Assembly (NCBI RefSeq): GCF_002899695.1
Contig: NZ_PPEL01000002.1
Location: 62,001 to 126,000 of the forward strand
Origin: Rubneribacter badeniensis
GTDB taxonomy: Bacteria > Actinomycetota > Coriobacteriia > Coriobacteriales > Eggerthellaceae
Length of the DNA stretch: 64,000 nucleotides
Direction of reading: 5' to 3'
Made by a program: the position numbers and the translations under genes. The notes under the pieces are model-generated. The model was not told where the DNA came from. It saw only the letters and a list, made by a program, of their open reading frames with translations, and searched no databases. Shown here piece by piece: positions 54,982 to 64,000 of this stretch (position 1 is the first letter of the stretch; each line of letters begins with the position of its first letter).

Positions 54982-55050
54982 GGAAGGCGCCCCCTCCCCA
55001 CCGCTTTTTCGATGAAGAGATTTTGAGCCCATGGCCCTTATTACTTCTGC

Positions 55051-56754
55051 CTACGCTCCCAAACCTGTTGCGACGGCGGCGAGCGCCACGAGGACGCCGA
55101 CGACGGACTCGCCGCCGAGAAGGCCGCTCGACACGACGAGGCCGGTCTCGGCCTGCGCCTTCTCGCGCGCGGCACGCTCTTCGGAAGCGAGCTTGGCGCG
55201 GCGGCGCTTGCACACGGCGTCGTAGACCACTTTCGCCAATGCTCCCAAGAACGCGGTGAGCGACATGTAGAAGGGCAGGTAGATGCCGAGCCCCAGCATC
55301 ATGGCGGGAAAGCCCGCCAGGTAGAGCGCGAAGCCCGCCGCCAGCCCCAGGGCGAACGCGGGCACCGACGGGATGCCGGACACCATCGTAGCCACGACGG
55401 AGGCCTGCGCGGACACGAACGACGCCTGCGGTCCGAACGCCTCGGGGCCATAGGCGCCCACGAGCACGGCCATGACGGCCACGGACACGAGCGCGCCCAC
55501 GACGGCGCCGATGGCCTGGCCGATCCACTGGGCCTTCGGCGAAGTGCCCAACACGTGTCCCGCGTGGAAGTCGTTCATCACGTCGCCGGCCAGCCCGCAC
55601 GCTACGGCCACGATGCCGGCCACGAAGAACAGCTGCACCTGCGGCACGTCGGACACCGCGGCCACGGCCAAAAGCACGATGAGGCCGAAGATCTCCATGG
55701 GGTCGATGCCCGTCTGGCCCACGCTCTGCGCGCTCATGGCCGTTGCGACGAACGCGAGCAACACCACGATGACGGAGGGCACCGGCCCGAGGCTCAGGCC
55801 GAAGCACGCAACGAGCGCCACGGCGGCCACGGCGCAGGCTGCGAGGCTGGCCGAGACGCGCAGACGGCGTTTGGGCGCGCCCGCATCCGCGTCGGCGTTC
55901 GCGCTCGCGCCGCCTCTGCGGGCCGTCCGGGCGCCCCTCAGCGTCCGCGCGGCCTTGGGCAGGATGTTCTTGCAGATTACACCCACGCCGGCGCCCATCA
56001 TGACGCCCATGCCGAGGCTCGAGGCGATGCCTTGCGCGCTCGCGACGTCCCAAAGTCCGGCTGACGAGCCGCCCGCGACGATGCCGAAGTTCGCGAGCAG
56101 CGCGCCGGCGAACCACACGGCCACGGCACCGGTTCCTACGAGGAATCCGACGGCCAGGAGCATGGGGGAGTTGTAGATGCCGAACGAGACGCCCGGAATG
56201 GCGACGTTGCCGAAGAACATCGCGGGGACGACGCCCGCCCCGTCGCGCAGCGCCGTGTAGACGCCCGCGAGGCCCATTGCGCCGAACAGCTTCGCGCCCG
56301 TGCTGCCGCCCGCATCGCCCGCGATGAGCGTCTGCGCGGCGGCCTCGCCGATGGGATACTCCAAGTCGGCGTCCTCGATGAAGTGGCGGCGCAGAAGCGC
56401 GGTGCACACAAGGCCGAGGACGACGCCCGACAGCGCCACGAGCAGCATCTCCAGCCAGCCGGCCTCGTCGGCGTGCCCGAGCATCCAGGCACCGGGGATG
56501 GTGAAGGCGAGCCCTCCGGCCACCATGGCGCCCGCGCTCATGACGGTGTGCGTGACGTTCGCCTCGTTGAGGCTCGCCTTGCCGTGGCCGAGCGCCTTGA
56601 GGAAGAACAGCGAGATGATGGCCGCGAACACGATGGGCCAGGGGAGCGCCCCCATCTTGAGGGCGGTGTACACCGACGCGGCGGTGATGATGGCGCAGCC
56701 GACGCAGCCTATGAGGATGCCGCGCAGCGTCAGCTGCCCTTTGACAGAGTCCAT
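55051..56754 (-). CDS. OPT-family transporter
   Basis: 567 residues with about 13-15 hydrophobic segments. The N-terminal TLRGILIGCVGCAIITAASVYTALKMGALPWPIVFAAIIS, NEANVTHTVMSAGAMVAGG and EYPIGEAAAQTLIAGD are characteristic of oligopeptide/metal-chelate OPT transporters. Family members import oligopeptides or iron-phytosiderophore-like chelates by proton symport. A polar Ala/Arg-rich loop occurs near residues 270-295. AAAGGAGAAGG precedes the ATG. It is divergent from coaX. Confidence 0.88.
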   Translation of the reverse strand: MDSVKGQLTLRGILIGCVGCAIITAASVYTALKMGALPWPIVFAAIISLFFLKALGHGKASLNEANVTHTVMSAGAMVAGGLAFTIPGAWMLGHADEAGWLEMLLVALSGVVLGLVCTALLRRHFIEDADLEYPIGEAAAQTLIAGDAGGSTGAKLFGAMGLAGVYTALRDGAGVVPAMFFGNVAIPGVSFGIYNSPMLLAVGFLVGTGAVAVWFAGALLANFGIVAGGSSAGLWDVASAQGIASSLGMGVMMGAGVGVICKNILPKAARTLRGARTARRGGASANADADAGAPKRRLRVSASLAACAVAAVALVACFGLSLGPVPSVIVVLLAFVATAMSAQSVGQTGIDPMEIFGLIVLLAVAAVSDVPQVQLFFVAGIVAVACGLAGDVMNDFHAGHVLGTSPKAQWIGQAIGAVVGALVSVAVMAVLVGAYGPEAFGPQASFVSAQASVVATMVSGIPSVPAFALGLAAGFALYLAGFPAMMLGLGIYLPFYMSLTAFLGALAKVVYDAVCKRRRAKLASEERAAREKAQAETGLVVSSGLLGGESVVGVLVALAAVATGLGA

Positions 56755-56823
56755 GTCCTTCTCCTTTGCGTATATCCGCTTCCCCTCGCATCGGGAAGTC
56801 GGGTTACCAACGGGACGGGTACA

Positions 56824-56829
56824 GTATAA
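56824..56829 (+). promoter_or_regulatory. Shared -10 region between OPT gene and coaX
   Basis: TATAAT on the plus strand (56824-56829); the overlapping minus-strand reading contains TATACT. Either or both directions may use it. The 164-base gap has nothing else I can define. Confidence 0.5.
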
Positions 56830-56918
56830 TCGAGCGAAAAGGTCGAAGACATCGTTAATTCCTCGCGATTGTGGGTCTGGACGCGCAGGTTCGCCGCGCG
56901 AGGGGGAAGGCGGGGAGC

Positions 56919-57722
56919 ATGGCGAGGCGAGGTTCGCTTGAGAAGGGCGCGGCGCAGGCGGTGCTGGCGGTCGACGTGGGGAACACGACGACGAGCCTGG
57001 GGATCGTCGAGGACGGCGCGCTTTTCGCCACGTGGTCGCTCACGACCCCCGAGCGCATGACGGCCGACGAGGCGCGCGTGGCGGCGCTGTCGTTTCTGGC
57101 CGCGACGGACGGCGCGCCTGAAGTGGGCGACGCCATCGTGGCCTCGGTGGTGCCTGGCCTGACCGACGCGTGGGTGTCTGCCGCGAACGCGCTCTGCGGC
57201 AGACGGCCGCTCGTGGTGGGGCCGGGGCTCAAGACGGGCGTGCGCATGCGCTACAACGATCCGGGGGAGCTCGGGGCCGACCGCGTGGCCGACCTCGCCG
57301 CCGCGAAGGCCGCCTACGAGCCGCCGTTCATCGTGGTGGATCTTGGCACGACGACGAACTTCGAGGTGGTGGACGCCGACGGGGTGTTCGTGGGCGGCAT
57401 CATCGCGCCGGGGCTCGCGCTCGCGGCCCGCGCGCTCGCGGGCGCGGCGGCGCAGCTTGCGGCGGTGGAACTGCGTGCGCCCGCGTCCGTCATCGGAAAG
57501 AGCACGCGCGAGGCGGTGCAGGCAGGCGTGGTGATGGGCGAGGTGGCCCGCATCGACGGCCTCATCGACATGGTGTGGCGCGAGCTGGGCTGCAAGACGC
57601 TCGTCGTGGCCACCGGTGCCGGCGCGCAGACGATGCGCGCCCTCTCCGCGCGCATCGACGCAGCCGACGAGCACCTCACGCTGCGCGGGCTGGGCGCGCT
57701 CCACGCGCTCAACCGGCGCTAG
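56919..57722 (+). CDS. coaX: Type III pantothenate kinase
   Basis: The 267-residue ASKHA-fold kinase catalyses the first step of coenzyme A synthesis. N-terminal VLAVDVGNTTTSLGIVEDG, GADRVADLAAAKA, IVVDLGTTTNFEVVD with catalytic Asp, and GGIIAPGLALAARAL are complete. ATG 56919 is preceded by a G-rich ribosome site; an upstream ATG-like codon in frame adds 16 basic residues and is less likely. Confidence 0.92.
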   Translation: MARRGSLEKGAAQAVLAVDVGNTTTSLGIVEDGALFATWSLTTPERMTADEARVAALSFLAATDGAPEVGDAIVASVVPGLTDAWVSAANALCGRRPLVVGPGLKTGVRMRYNDPGELGADRVADLAAAKAAYEPPFIVVDLGTTTNFEVVDADGVFVGGIIAPGLALAARALAGAAAQLAAVELRAPASVIGKSTREAVQAGVVMGEVARIDGLIDMVWRELGCKTLVVATGAGAQTMRALSARIDAADEHLTLRGLGALHALNRR

Positions 57723-57953
57723 GCCGGAAGGGGACGGAGCCCTTCGCTGCCGAGGGGATCGCGCGCGGCGCGCGGGACGGGCTTCGCGCTCACCGCACGG
57801 CTGTGCGCCGTTGCGCTTTGTCATCTACGCGCATGCGATCGGCGGGCTTCGCGCTTCCCGCGCGCGTTCGCGCGTGCCCGCGGAATCTGCCGCACGTTTC
57901 GCGGCGCTCGTGGGTTACAATAGGCGAATTGTCGTTTCGGAGAAGGGGTCGCA
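57723..57953 (+). promoter_or_regulatory. Upstream region of the antiporter gene
   Basis: 231 bases; TACAAT near 57914-57919 is a possible -10 for the antiporter gene. Nothing else recognisable. Confidence 0.4.
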
Positions 57954-59276
57954 ATGGAGAAGGGAAACGTGAAGGCTCTTCTGCCCATCGGAGTGTTCCT
58001 CGCATGCTACCTGGGGCTGGGTCTGCTGTTCGAATATGGATTGGGCATCGCCATGGGGTTCTCGACCGTGCCGGTCGTGGTGGTGTTTCTGCTCGCGCTT
58101 CTGGTGGCGTGCCTCCAGAACCGCGCGCTTCCCTTCGACGACAAGCTGGCGATCATGGGGCGGGGCATCGGCGACAAGACCATCGTCACGATGATCCTCA
58201 TCTTCATGGTGGCCGGCGTGTTCGTGGGCACCGTGGGCCGCGACAGCGCCGAGAGCGTCGCCTACCTCATGCTGTCCGTCATCCCCGCGCAGTTCTCCGT
58301 GCTCGTGCTGTTCGTGGTGAGCTGCTTCGTGTCGCTGTCCATGGGCACGTCGGTGGGCACCATCACGCTCATCACGCCCATCGCCGTGGCCGTGTCGGCC
58401 GCTTCGGGGTTCGACCTGCCCCTGTGCGTGGCCTCCGTCATGGGCGGCGCGATGTTCGGCGACAACCTGTCGTTCATCTCCGACACCACCATCGCGGCCT
58501 GTCAGGGCCAAGGATGCCAGATGAAGGACAAGTTCCGCGAGAACTTCAAGATCGCGCTGCCGGCGGCGTTCGTCTCGCTCGCCATCATCCTCGCGCTGTC
58601 GCTTGGCTCCGACATCAGCGGCACCGTGCAGCATGACTACGACCTCGTCCAGCTTGTCCCGTATCTCATCGTGCTCGTGGGCGGCATCGTGGGCGTGAAC
58701 GTGTTCGTCGTGCTTCTGCTGGGCATCGCGTCGGGCTCGCTCATCATGGTGGCCACCGGGGCCACGGCGCCGGTGGATCTGCTGGCGAATATGGGCTCGG
58801 GCGCGGCCGGCATGTTCGAGACGACGATGGTGGCGGTGCTCGTGAGCGCCATCTGCGCGCTCATCCGCGAGCACGGCGGCTTCACCGCGCTTCTGAACGG
58901 CATTAAGAGCCTGTTCAAAAGCAGGAAGGGCGGGCAGCTCGGCATGGGCTTGCTCGTGGGGGCGATGGACATCTCCACGGCGAACAACACGGTGGCCATC
59001 GTGATGGCGAACCCCATCGCCGCCGACATGGCGAAGACCTACGGCATCACGCCGCGCAAGACGGCTTCGATCCTCGACACGTTCTCGTGCGTGTTCCAGG
59101 GCATCATTCCCTACGGCGCGCAGATGCTCGTGGCCATCTCGGCGGCCTCCGAGCTGGGCTACGCGGTGTCGGCGTTCCAGATCATCCCGCTTTTGTTCTA
59201 TCCGTTCTTGCTGCTTTTGAGCTCGCTTGCGTTCATCTTCCTCGTGCCGGAGAAAAAGGAGAAGGAGCGCGCTTAG
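57954..59276 (+). CDS. NhaC-family Na+/H+ antiporter
   Basis: 440 residues with about 11-12 membrane helices. MGTSVGTITLITPIA and GGAMFGDNLSFISDTTIAACQGQGC are typical of the NhaC branch of the ion-transporter superfamily, in which the Asp/Ser-rich region contributes to cation binding. Members exchange Na+ for H+, some for amino or organic acids. ATG 57954 has GAGAAGGGG upstream. It stands alone. Confidence 0.85.
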   Translation: MEKGNVKALLPIGVFLACYLGLGLLFEYGLGIAMGFSTVPVVVVFLLALLVACLQNRALPFDDKLAIMGRGIGDKTIVTMILIFMVAGVFVGTVGRDSAESVAYLMLSVIPAQFSVLVLFVVSCFVSLSMGTSVGTITLITPIAVAVSAASGFDLPLCVASVMGGAMFGDNLSFISDTTIAACQGQGCQMKDKFRENFKIALPAAFVSLAIILALSLGSDISGTVQHDYDLVQLVPYLIVLVGGIVGVNVFVVLLLGIASGSLIMVATGATAPVDLLANMGSGAAGMFETTMVAVLVSAICALIREHGGFTALLNGIKSLFKSRKGGQLGMGLLVGAMDISTANNTVAIVMANPIAADMAKTYGITPRKTASILDTFSCVFQGIIPYGAQMLVAISAASELGYAVSAFQIIPLLFYPFLLLLSSLAFIFLVPEKKEKERA

Positions 59277-59813
59277 CGTCTTTGAGGGAGGCGTTGCTGG
59301 AACGATATCGCGTTCGTCGATCGGGGTCTTCGCGGCGCGGCTCGAAAGGCGCGTTGTCTTGTCGGTCCCTTTCCCGCGCGCCGCGCCGAAAGGAAAGCGC
59401 CCTTCTCTCCGACATGCGGTCGATCGTCTCGCCCTAGGTTGAAGGGGAGGTGATCGGCTGCCTTGGCGGCGTTTCGTTTCCACCTTGCGAAAGGCGGGAT
59501 TCCGTGCCGGTGCCGATGTGGGTTTTTTGCGCCGGGTAACGCGCCGTTCGACCTCGATGCCGTGCAGAGGATTAGCCTCGGTTTACAAAGCGGTGCGAAT
59601 CACGTATCCTTCTTCACGTTCATATGGATGGCACCGCGCCGCCTGTCTGTCGCAAGGGCGCCAGGCGGTGCTTGAGGCGAAAGCCCGCCCTCGCGCGGCG
59701 CTTCGGCGCTTTCGCCCTTGCGTGATCGGCTGCGAAGGCGCGCCTGGCGTCTGCGCTTTCGGTTGGGCACCGGACGCGCCTTCGCAGCCGCCATGACGGA
59801 AAGGAAGTCAAAC
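59277..59813. other. Intergenic region before cydDC
   Basis: 537 bases. Open frames on both strands are short and Arg-rich with no recognisable motif. There is a GAAAGGAAG ribosome site at the right end. No cydAB genes are here. Confidence 0.4.
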
Positions 59814-62800
59814 GTGTTCAGCATGCGTCTTCTGCGCATGGTGCCCGCCGCGCGCGGGCCCATCGTGGCCAACGTGGCGCTGCAGTGGGTCGCGCTCGCG
59901 GCCAACGTGGCGCTCATGATTTTGTTCGGCCTGTTCGTGCAGGCGTGGTTCGAAGGCGTGCTCGACGTGGGCCCGTGGCTTTGGGGCCTGGGATGCGCGG
60001 CGGCGGTCGCCATCGCGGTGCGCATGGCGTGCTTGGCGGGCGCGCAGCGTTGCGGGCTGGCCGCGGCGCAGGCCGCCAAGCGCGCGGTGCGCCAGGAGGT
60101 GTACGACAAGCTCGTGCGCCTCGGGCCCTCCTACGCCGAGCGGGTGCCCACTGCCGAGGCCGTGCAGGTGAGCGTGGAGGGCTGCGAGCAGCTGGAGAGC
60201 TACTTCGGCCAGTACGTCCCGCAGCTGTTCTACGCGGTTTTGGCCCCCCTCACGCTGTTCGCGTGCCTCGCGCCCTTGTGCCTGCCCGCGGCGGCGGCCC
60301 TCTTGGCGTGCGTGCCGCTCATCCCCTTGTCCATCGTGGCGGTGCAGAAGATCGCCAAGCGCGTCATGCGCACCTACTGGGGCGCCTACACCGACTTGGG
60401 CGGCGCGTTCCTCGAGAACCTGCAGGGTTTGACCACGCTCAAGATCTACCAGGCCGACGGGGAGCGCCATGCGCGCATGAACGAGGAGGCCGAGACGTTT
60501 CGCCGTGCGACGATGCGGCTTCTGCGCATGCAGCTGAACTCGGTCACGGTCATGGACCTGTTCGCGTTCGGCGGCGCGGCGGTGGGCATCATCGTGGCGC
60601 TCGTTCAGTTCGCGGACGGCCAGGTCCCCCTGTTCGCGGCCTTTGCCGTGGTGTTCCTGTCGTCGGAGTTCTTCATCCCGCTGCGCACGCTCGGGTCGTT
60701 CTTCCATACGGCCATGAACGGCATGGCCGCCGCCGACAAGATGTTTTCCATCCTGGACGCGCCCGAGCCCGAGCGCGGATCGCGCGCGATCGACCCGCAG
60801 GGCGCGGGCGTGTCGCTGCGCGGGGTGGGCTATTCCTACGACGGCGAGCGGCAGGTGCTCGCGGACGTGGACTTCGAGGCGCCGGCGGGATCGTTCACGG
60901 GCATCGTGGGCGAGAGCGGCTCGGGCAAGTCCACGCTGGCGGGCGTGCTGTGCGGGCGCAACGCGGGCTTCACCGGACAGGTGGAGCTGGGCGGCGTGCC
61001 CCTTTTGGAGGCGTCGCGCGCCTCGGTGGCGCGCACGGTGTGCGTCGTGCCGTTCGCCAGCTACCTGTTCAAAGGCACGGTGCGGTCGAACCTGCTTCTG
61101 GCCGATCCGCAGGCGGGAGACGACGAGCTGTGGGCGGCGCTCGCGCGTTGCCGGGCGGACGGGTTCGTGCGCGCTTCGGGCGGTTTGGACATGCCCGTCG
61201 CCGAGCAGGGGTCGAACCTCTCGGGAGGGCAGCGGCAGCGCCTGGCGCTTGCCCGTGCGCTTCTGCACGACGCGCCGGTGTACGTGTTCGACGAGGCCAC
61301 GTCCAACGTGGACGCGGAGAGCGAGCGCGCCATCATGGAGGTCGTCCGCGAGCTCGCGCGCGAGAAGACCGTCATCGTGATCACCCACCGGCTGGCCGCC
61401 GTGGCCGAGGCCGACCGCATCTACGTGATGGCCGACGGGCGCGTGGCCGAGTCGGGCTCGTGCGAGGAGCTGCTGGCGCGCAAGGGCGCGTTCGCGCGGC
61501 TGTGGGGCCAGCAGGCAGACCTCGAGCGCTTCGCGGCTGCGGTCGACGCCGACGAGCCGTCGCGCGCGGCCGAGGAGGCGTGCGACGAGCGCGCCGCGCA
61601 GGACGGCCGGCCGGACGGGGCGCAGGGCCGGGACGCGTCCGCAGAGCGCCCGCGGCGCTCGCACGTGTCGGTGATGCTGCGGCTCGTGGGCCTCGTGAAG
61701 CCGCTCCTTCCGTGGATGGTGCTCGCGGCCGCGCTCGGGGTGCTCGGCTTTCTGGCCGCCATCTTCCTCACGGTGCTCGCGGCCTACGCGCTGGCCGACG
61801 CGGCGGGGCTTCCGCAGGGCATCGGGCTCGCCGCGGCGTGCGCGCTCGTGGCGGCGTGCGGCATCGTGCGCGGCCCCTTGCGCTACGGCGAGCAGCTGTG
61901 CAACCACTATCTGGCCTTCAAGCAGCTCGCGCTCGTGCGCGACAAGGTGTTCGCGTCGCTGCGGCGGCTGGCGCCGGCCAAGCTCGAGGGCCGCGACAAG
62001 GGCGACCTCGTCTCCCTCGTCACCTCCGACATCGAGCTTTTGGAGGTGTTCTACGCCCACACGCTCTCGCCGGCCGTCATCGCGCTCGTGGTGTCGCTCG
62101 GCATGGCGGCGTTCATCGCGACGCTCTCGCCGGTGCTCGGGGCGCTCGCGCTCACGTCGTACGTGCTCGTGGGCGTGGTGGCGCCGTTCCTCTCGTCGCT
62201 GGCGGCGGGAAGCGGCGGGCGCGAGGTGCGCGAGGGCTTGGGCGCGATGAACTCGTTCGTGCTCGACAGCCTGCGCGGCCTGCGCGAGACGCTGCAGTTC
62301 GGGCGCGCCGACGACCGGGCGCGCGAGCTTTCGCTGCGCGCCGGGGAATTGGAGCGCGACGAGGCGCGCCTCAAGGGCCGCGCCTCGGTGGCCATGGCGG
62401 GCGTGAACGCGCTCGTTTTGGCGCTCGACGCGACGATGGTGCTCGCGGCCGGCGCGCTCGTGGCGAAAGGGCAGCTGTCGCCCGGCGCGGCCATCGTGGC
62501 GGCCTCGGCGCTCATGTCCTCGTTCGGTCCGGTCATCGCCGTGGCGAACCTGGGCTCGACGCTGCAGCAGACGCTGGCGTCGGGCGCGCGCGTGCTCGAT
62601 CTGCTCGACGAGCGCCCCCAGACCAAAGACGTGTCGGACGGCGTGGACGTGGGGGCGTTCACGGGCGCGGGCGCAAGCGGCGTGGACTTCTCCTACGACG
62701 GGCGCCCGGTGCTCGACGACGTGAACCTGCGCATCGAACCGGGGAGCATCGTGCAGCTCGCCGGGCGCAGCGGGTCGGGCAAATCGACTCTGTGCAAGCT

Positions 62801-63308
62801 GCTCATGCGCTTCTGGGACGCCACGCGCGGCGTGGTGGAGGTGTCGGGCACCGACGTGCGGCAGGTGAACACGGCCAGCCTGCGCCGGACGGAGGGCTAC
62901 ATGACCCAGGAGACGCACCTGTTCGCGGGCACCGTCCGGGAGAACCTGCTCATCGCGAAGCCCGATGCGACGGAGGGCGAGCTGGCGGACGCCTGCGCGA
63001 AGGCGTCGCTCTCGGGTCTGATCGAGCGGCTTCCCAAAGGGCTCGACACCGAGGTGGGCGAGCTGGGCGAGACGCTTTCGGGCGGGGAGCGCCAGCGCAT
63101 CGGCCTCGCGCGCGTGTTTTTGCATGACGCGCCGTTCGTGCTGCTCGACGAGCCGACTTCGAATCTCGACAGCCTGAACGAGGCGGCCGTTTTGCGGGCG
63201 CTCTCCGAAGGCCGCGGCGGCAAGACCGTCGTGCTCGTGAGCCACCGCGCCTCAACGGCCGCCATCGCCGACGTCTCCTACACTGTGGAGCGCGGTCGGC
63301 TGTCGTAG
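59814..63308 (+). CDS. cydDC: Fused CydD-CydC ABC transporter
   Basis: 1164 residues containing two complete ABC half-transporters. Half 1: TMD about 1-300, Walker A GESGSGKST (about 365), LSGGQRQRL and VYVFDEATS. Half 2: TMD about 620-890, Walker A GRSGSGKST (about 984), LSGGERQRI and FVLLDEPTS. The N terminus and EAVQVSVEGCEQLESYFGQYVPQL are CydD-like. CydDC exports reductants (glutathione/cysteine) or handles heme for cytochrome bd assembly; usually two separate subunits. GTG 59814 has AAAGGAAG 7 bases upstream; an ATG at 59793 is the alternative. Confidence 0.9.
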   Translation: MFSMRLLRMVPAARGPIVANVALQWVALAANVALMILFGLFVQAWFEGVLDVGPWLWGLGCAAAVAIAVRMACLAGAQRCGLAAAQAAKRAVRQEVYDKLVRLGPSYAERVPTAEAVQVSVEGCEQLESYFGQYVPQLFYAVLAPLTLFACLAPLCLPAAAALLACVPLIPLSIVAVQKIAKRVMRTYWGAYTDLGGAFLENLQGLTTLKIYQADGERHARMNEEAETFRRATMRLLRMQLNSVTVMDLFAFGGAAVGIIVALVQFADGQVPLFAAFAVVFLSSEFFIPLRTLGSFFHTAMNGMAAADKMFSILDAPEPERGSRAIDPQGAGVSLRGVGYSYDGERQVLADVDFEAPAGSFTGIVGESGSGKSTLAGVLCGRNAGFTGQVELGGVPLLEASRASVARTVCVVPFASYLFKGTVRSNLLLADPQAGDDELWAALARCRADGFVRASGGLDMPVAEQGSNLSGGQRQRLALARALLHDAPVYVFDEATSNVDAESERAIMEVVRELAREKTVIVITHRLAAVAEADRIYVMADGRVAESGSCEELLARKGAFARLWGQQADLERFAAAVDADEPSRAAEEACDERAAQDGRPDGAQGRDASAERPRRSHVSVMLRLVGLVKPLLPWMVLAAALGVLGFLAAIFLTVLAAYALADAAGLPQGIGLAAACALVAACGIVRGPLRYGEQLCNHYLAFKQLALVRDKVFASLRRLAPAKLEGRDKGDLVSLVTSDIELLEVFYAHTLSPAVIALVVSLGMAAFIATLSPVLGALALTSYVLVGVVAPFLSSLAAGSGGREVREGLGAMNSFVLDSLRGLRETLQFGRADDRARELSLRAGELERDEARLKGRASVAMAGVNALVLALDATMVLAAGALVAKGQLSPGAAIVAASALMSSFGPVIAVANLGSTLQQTLASGARVLDLLDERPQTKDVSDGVDVGAFTGAGASGVDFSYDGRPVLDDVNLRIEPGSIVQLAGRSGSGKSTLCKLLMRFWDATRGVVEVSGTDVRQVNTASLRRTEGYMTQETHLFAGTVRENLLIAKPDATEGELADACAKASLSGLIERLPKGLDTEVGELGETLSGGERQRIGLARVFLHDAPFVLLDEPTSNLDSLNEAAVLRALSEGRGGKTVVLVSHRASTAAIADVSYTVERGRLS

Positions 63309-63336
63309 GCGGCCGGTCCGTCGGCGACGGCGCGCG

Positions 63337-63906
63337 TCAAAGGCCGCTTGCGGGCTTGCCGTCCCAGCCGCCTTCGGCGAGCGTGCGGCCGTCGAGGGCC
63401 TTGAGCGCGAAGCGGCCGTGCTCGTAGACGGCGTAACTCGCCGAGCCGTCTTTGGGGATGGAGGCGCTTCCGGGGTTGACGAACAGCACGCCGTCGCGCT
63501 CTTCAAGCGTCTTCACGTGCGTGTGGCCGGAGAGGAAGGCGCTTTTCGGCGGCAGGGCCGGCGGGTCGTCGGGGGTCTTCCCCGGCAGGTGGCCGTGCGT
63601 GAGGTAGAGCATGTGCCCGTCGGCCTCGACGAGGGCGTAGTCGGCCAGGCAGGGGAAGTCGAGCACCATCTGGTCGACTTCGGCGTCGCAGTTGCCGCGC
63701 ACGGCCACCACGCGTGCGGACCATCCGTTGAGGACGGCGAGCGCTTCTTTGGGCGCGTAGCCCTCGGGCAGGTCGTTGCGCGTCCCGTGGTAGAGCAGAT
63801 CCCCCAGAAGGACGATGCGGTCGGGCGATTCGGCTTCCACGCGCGCGTCGAGCGCGCGCACGGCGGGTGCCGCGCCGTGCAGGTCGGAGGCTATCAGAAG
63901 CTTCAT
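63337..63906 (-). CDS. yfcE: YfcE-type metallophosphodiesterase
   Basis: 189 residues with the calcineurin-like metal sites: LIASDLHG (7-14), LLGDLLYHG, VRGNCD, LTHGH and LSGHTHVK. Family members hydrolyse phosphodiesters with Mn2+; cellular target unknown. AAAGGAC precedes the ATG at 63906 on the minus strand. It is convergent with cydDC. Confidence 0.88.
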   Translation of the reverse strand: MKLLIASDLHGAAPAVRALDARVEAESPDRIVLLGDLLYHGTRNDLPEGYAPKEALAVLNGWSARVVAVRGNCDAEVDQMVLDFPCLADYALVEADGHMLYLTHGHLPGKTPDDPPALPPKSAFLSGHTHVKTLEERDGVLFVNPGSASIPKDGSASYAVYEHGRFALKALDGRTLAEGGWDGKPASGL

Positions 63907-64000
63907 GGGCGTCCTTTCTTCGTTCTCGTCGGTTTCGCGCCTTCGGACGGGGACGCGACTTTGCCGCGCCTTCCCGTCGGGGGCGCCTGCGGGCTTTCGC

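Larger units (their letters stand above)
49195..55050. other. AT-richer acquired restriction-modification island
   Basis: From just after the glycosyltransferase stop, the base composition falls well below that of all flanking genes and codons use A/T third positions freely. It returns to high G+C at about 55,000. The block holds three same-strand genes (two C5 methyltransferases and a large endonuclease/methylase-like protein) in tight array. I see no integrase, transposase or terminal repeat. Confidence 0.8.

Noticed and set aside
49195-55050. The AT-rich island as a prophage or integrative element
   Set aside because: No integrase, structural or mobilisation gene and no tRNA or repeat at the borders; only restriction-modification genes are present.

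Overview
This is a contiguous bacterial chromosome segment with high G+C, apart from one clearly AT-richer block at about 49.2-55.0 kb. The gene content points to the class Coriobacteriia, most likely an Eggerthellaceae member (Eggerthella/Gordonibacter-like). The grounds are the uvrC-rapZ-yvcK-whiA block, very high G+C, extended -10 promoters, fused FeoA-FeoB and CydDC proteins, a periplasmic-type nitrate reductase operon built on NapG/NapH, and a Fic protein and AraC regulator of actinobacterial style. The assignment rests on remembered family features, not on a search.

Layout. 0.3-9.7 kb: a LysO-type lysine exporter, a divergent AraC-type regulator, and a five-gene transport operon joining an ECF module (S, T and a double-NBD A protein) to two exporter-type ABC half-transporters. 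9.8-16.3 kb: a fic gene bracketed by two 94-bp direct repeats that each carry a promoter and a parS-like palindrome, then uvrC-rapZ-yvcK-whiA. 16.6-22.2 kb: glycolysis (gap, pgk, tpiA, gpmI, with a small membrane protein gene between gap and pgk) and secG. 22.5-27.1 kb: a feoA-feoB fusion, tRNA-Leu, a CDF metal transporter and a HAD hydrolase. 27.4-29.1 kb: a tRNA region (Val on minus; Gly, Cys, Gly on plus) around about 1 kb of non-coding DNA that holds a regular array of six GGTAA half-sites.

29.1-36.3 kb: a zinc-ribbon protein, a soluble GAF-histidine kinase with a NarL-type response regulator, and, convergent to them, a napG-A-B-D-H operon. The kinase pair is a good candidate regulator of the reductase. 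36.8-46.7 kb: an unknown membrane-anchored protein, a yybP-ykoY (Mn2+) riboswitch with a terminator platform in front of terC, a diacylglycerol-kinase-like protein, rnd, a YugP-type metallopeptidase, xseA-xseB, a HIT protein, and ackA and pta facing each other. 46.9-49.2 kb: glf (UDP-galactopyranose mutase) with a glycosyltransferase.

49.2-55.0 kb: an AT-richer acquired restriction-modification island with two tandem C5 cytosine methyltransferases and a large PD-ExK/adenine-methylase-like protein whose motif IV is unusual. 55.0-63.9 kb: OPT-family transporter, coaX, NhaC-type antiporter, a fused cydDC and a YfcE-type phosphodiesterase.

The observations I find most worth checking are the GGTAA array (27.97-28.17 kb), the fic cassette between promoter/parS-like repeats, and the restriction-modification island.
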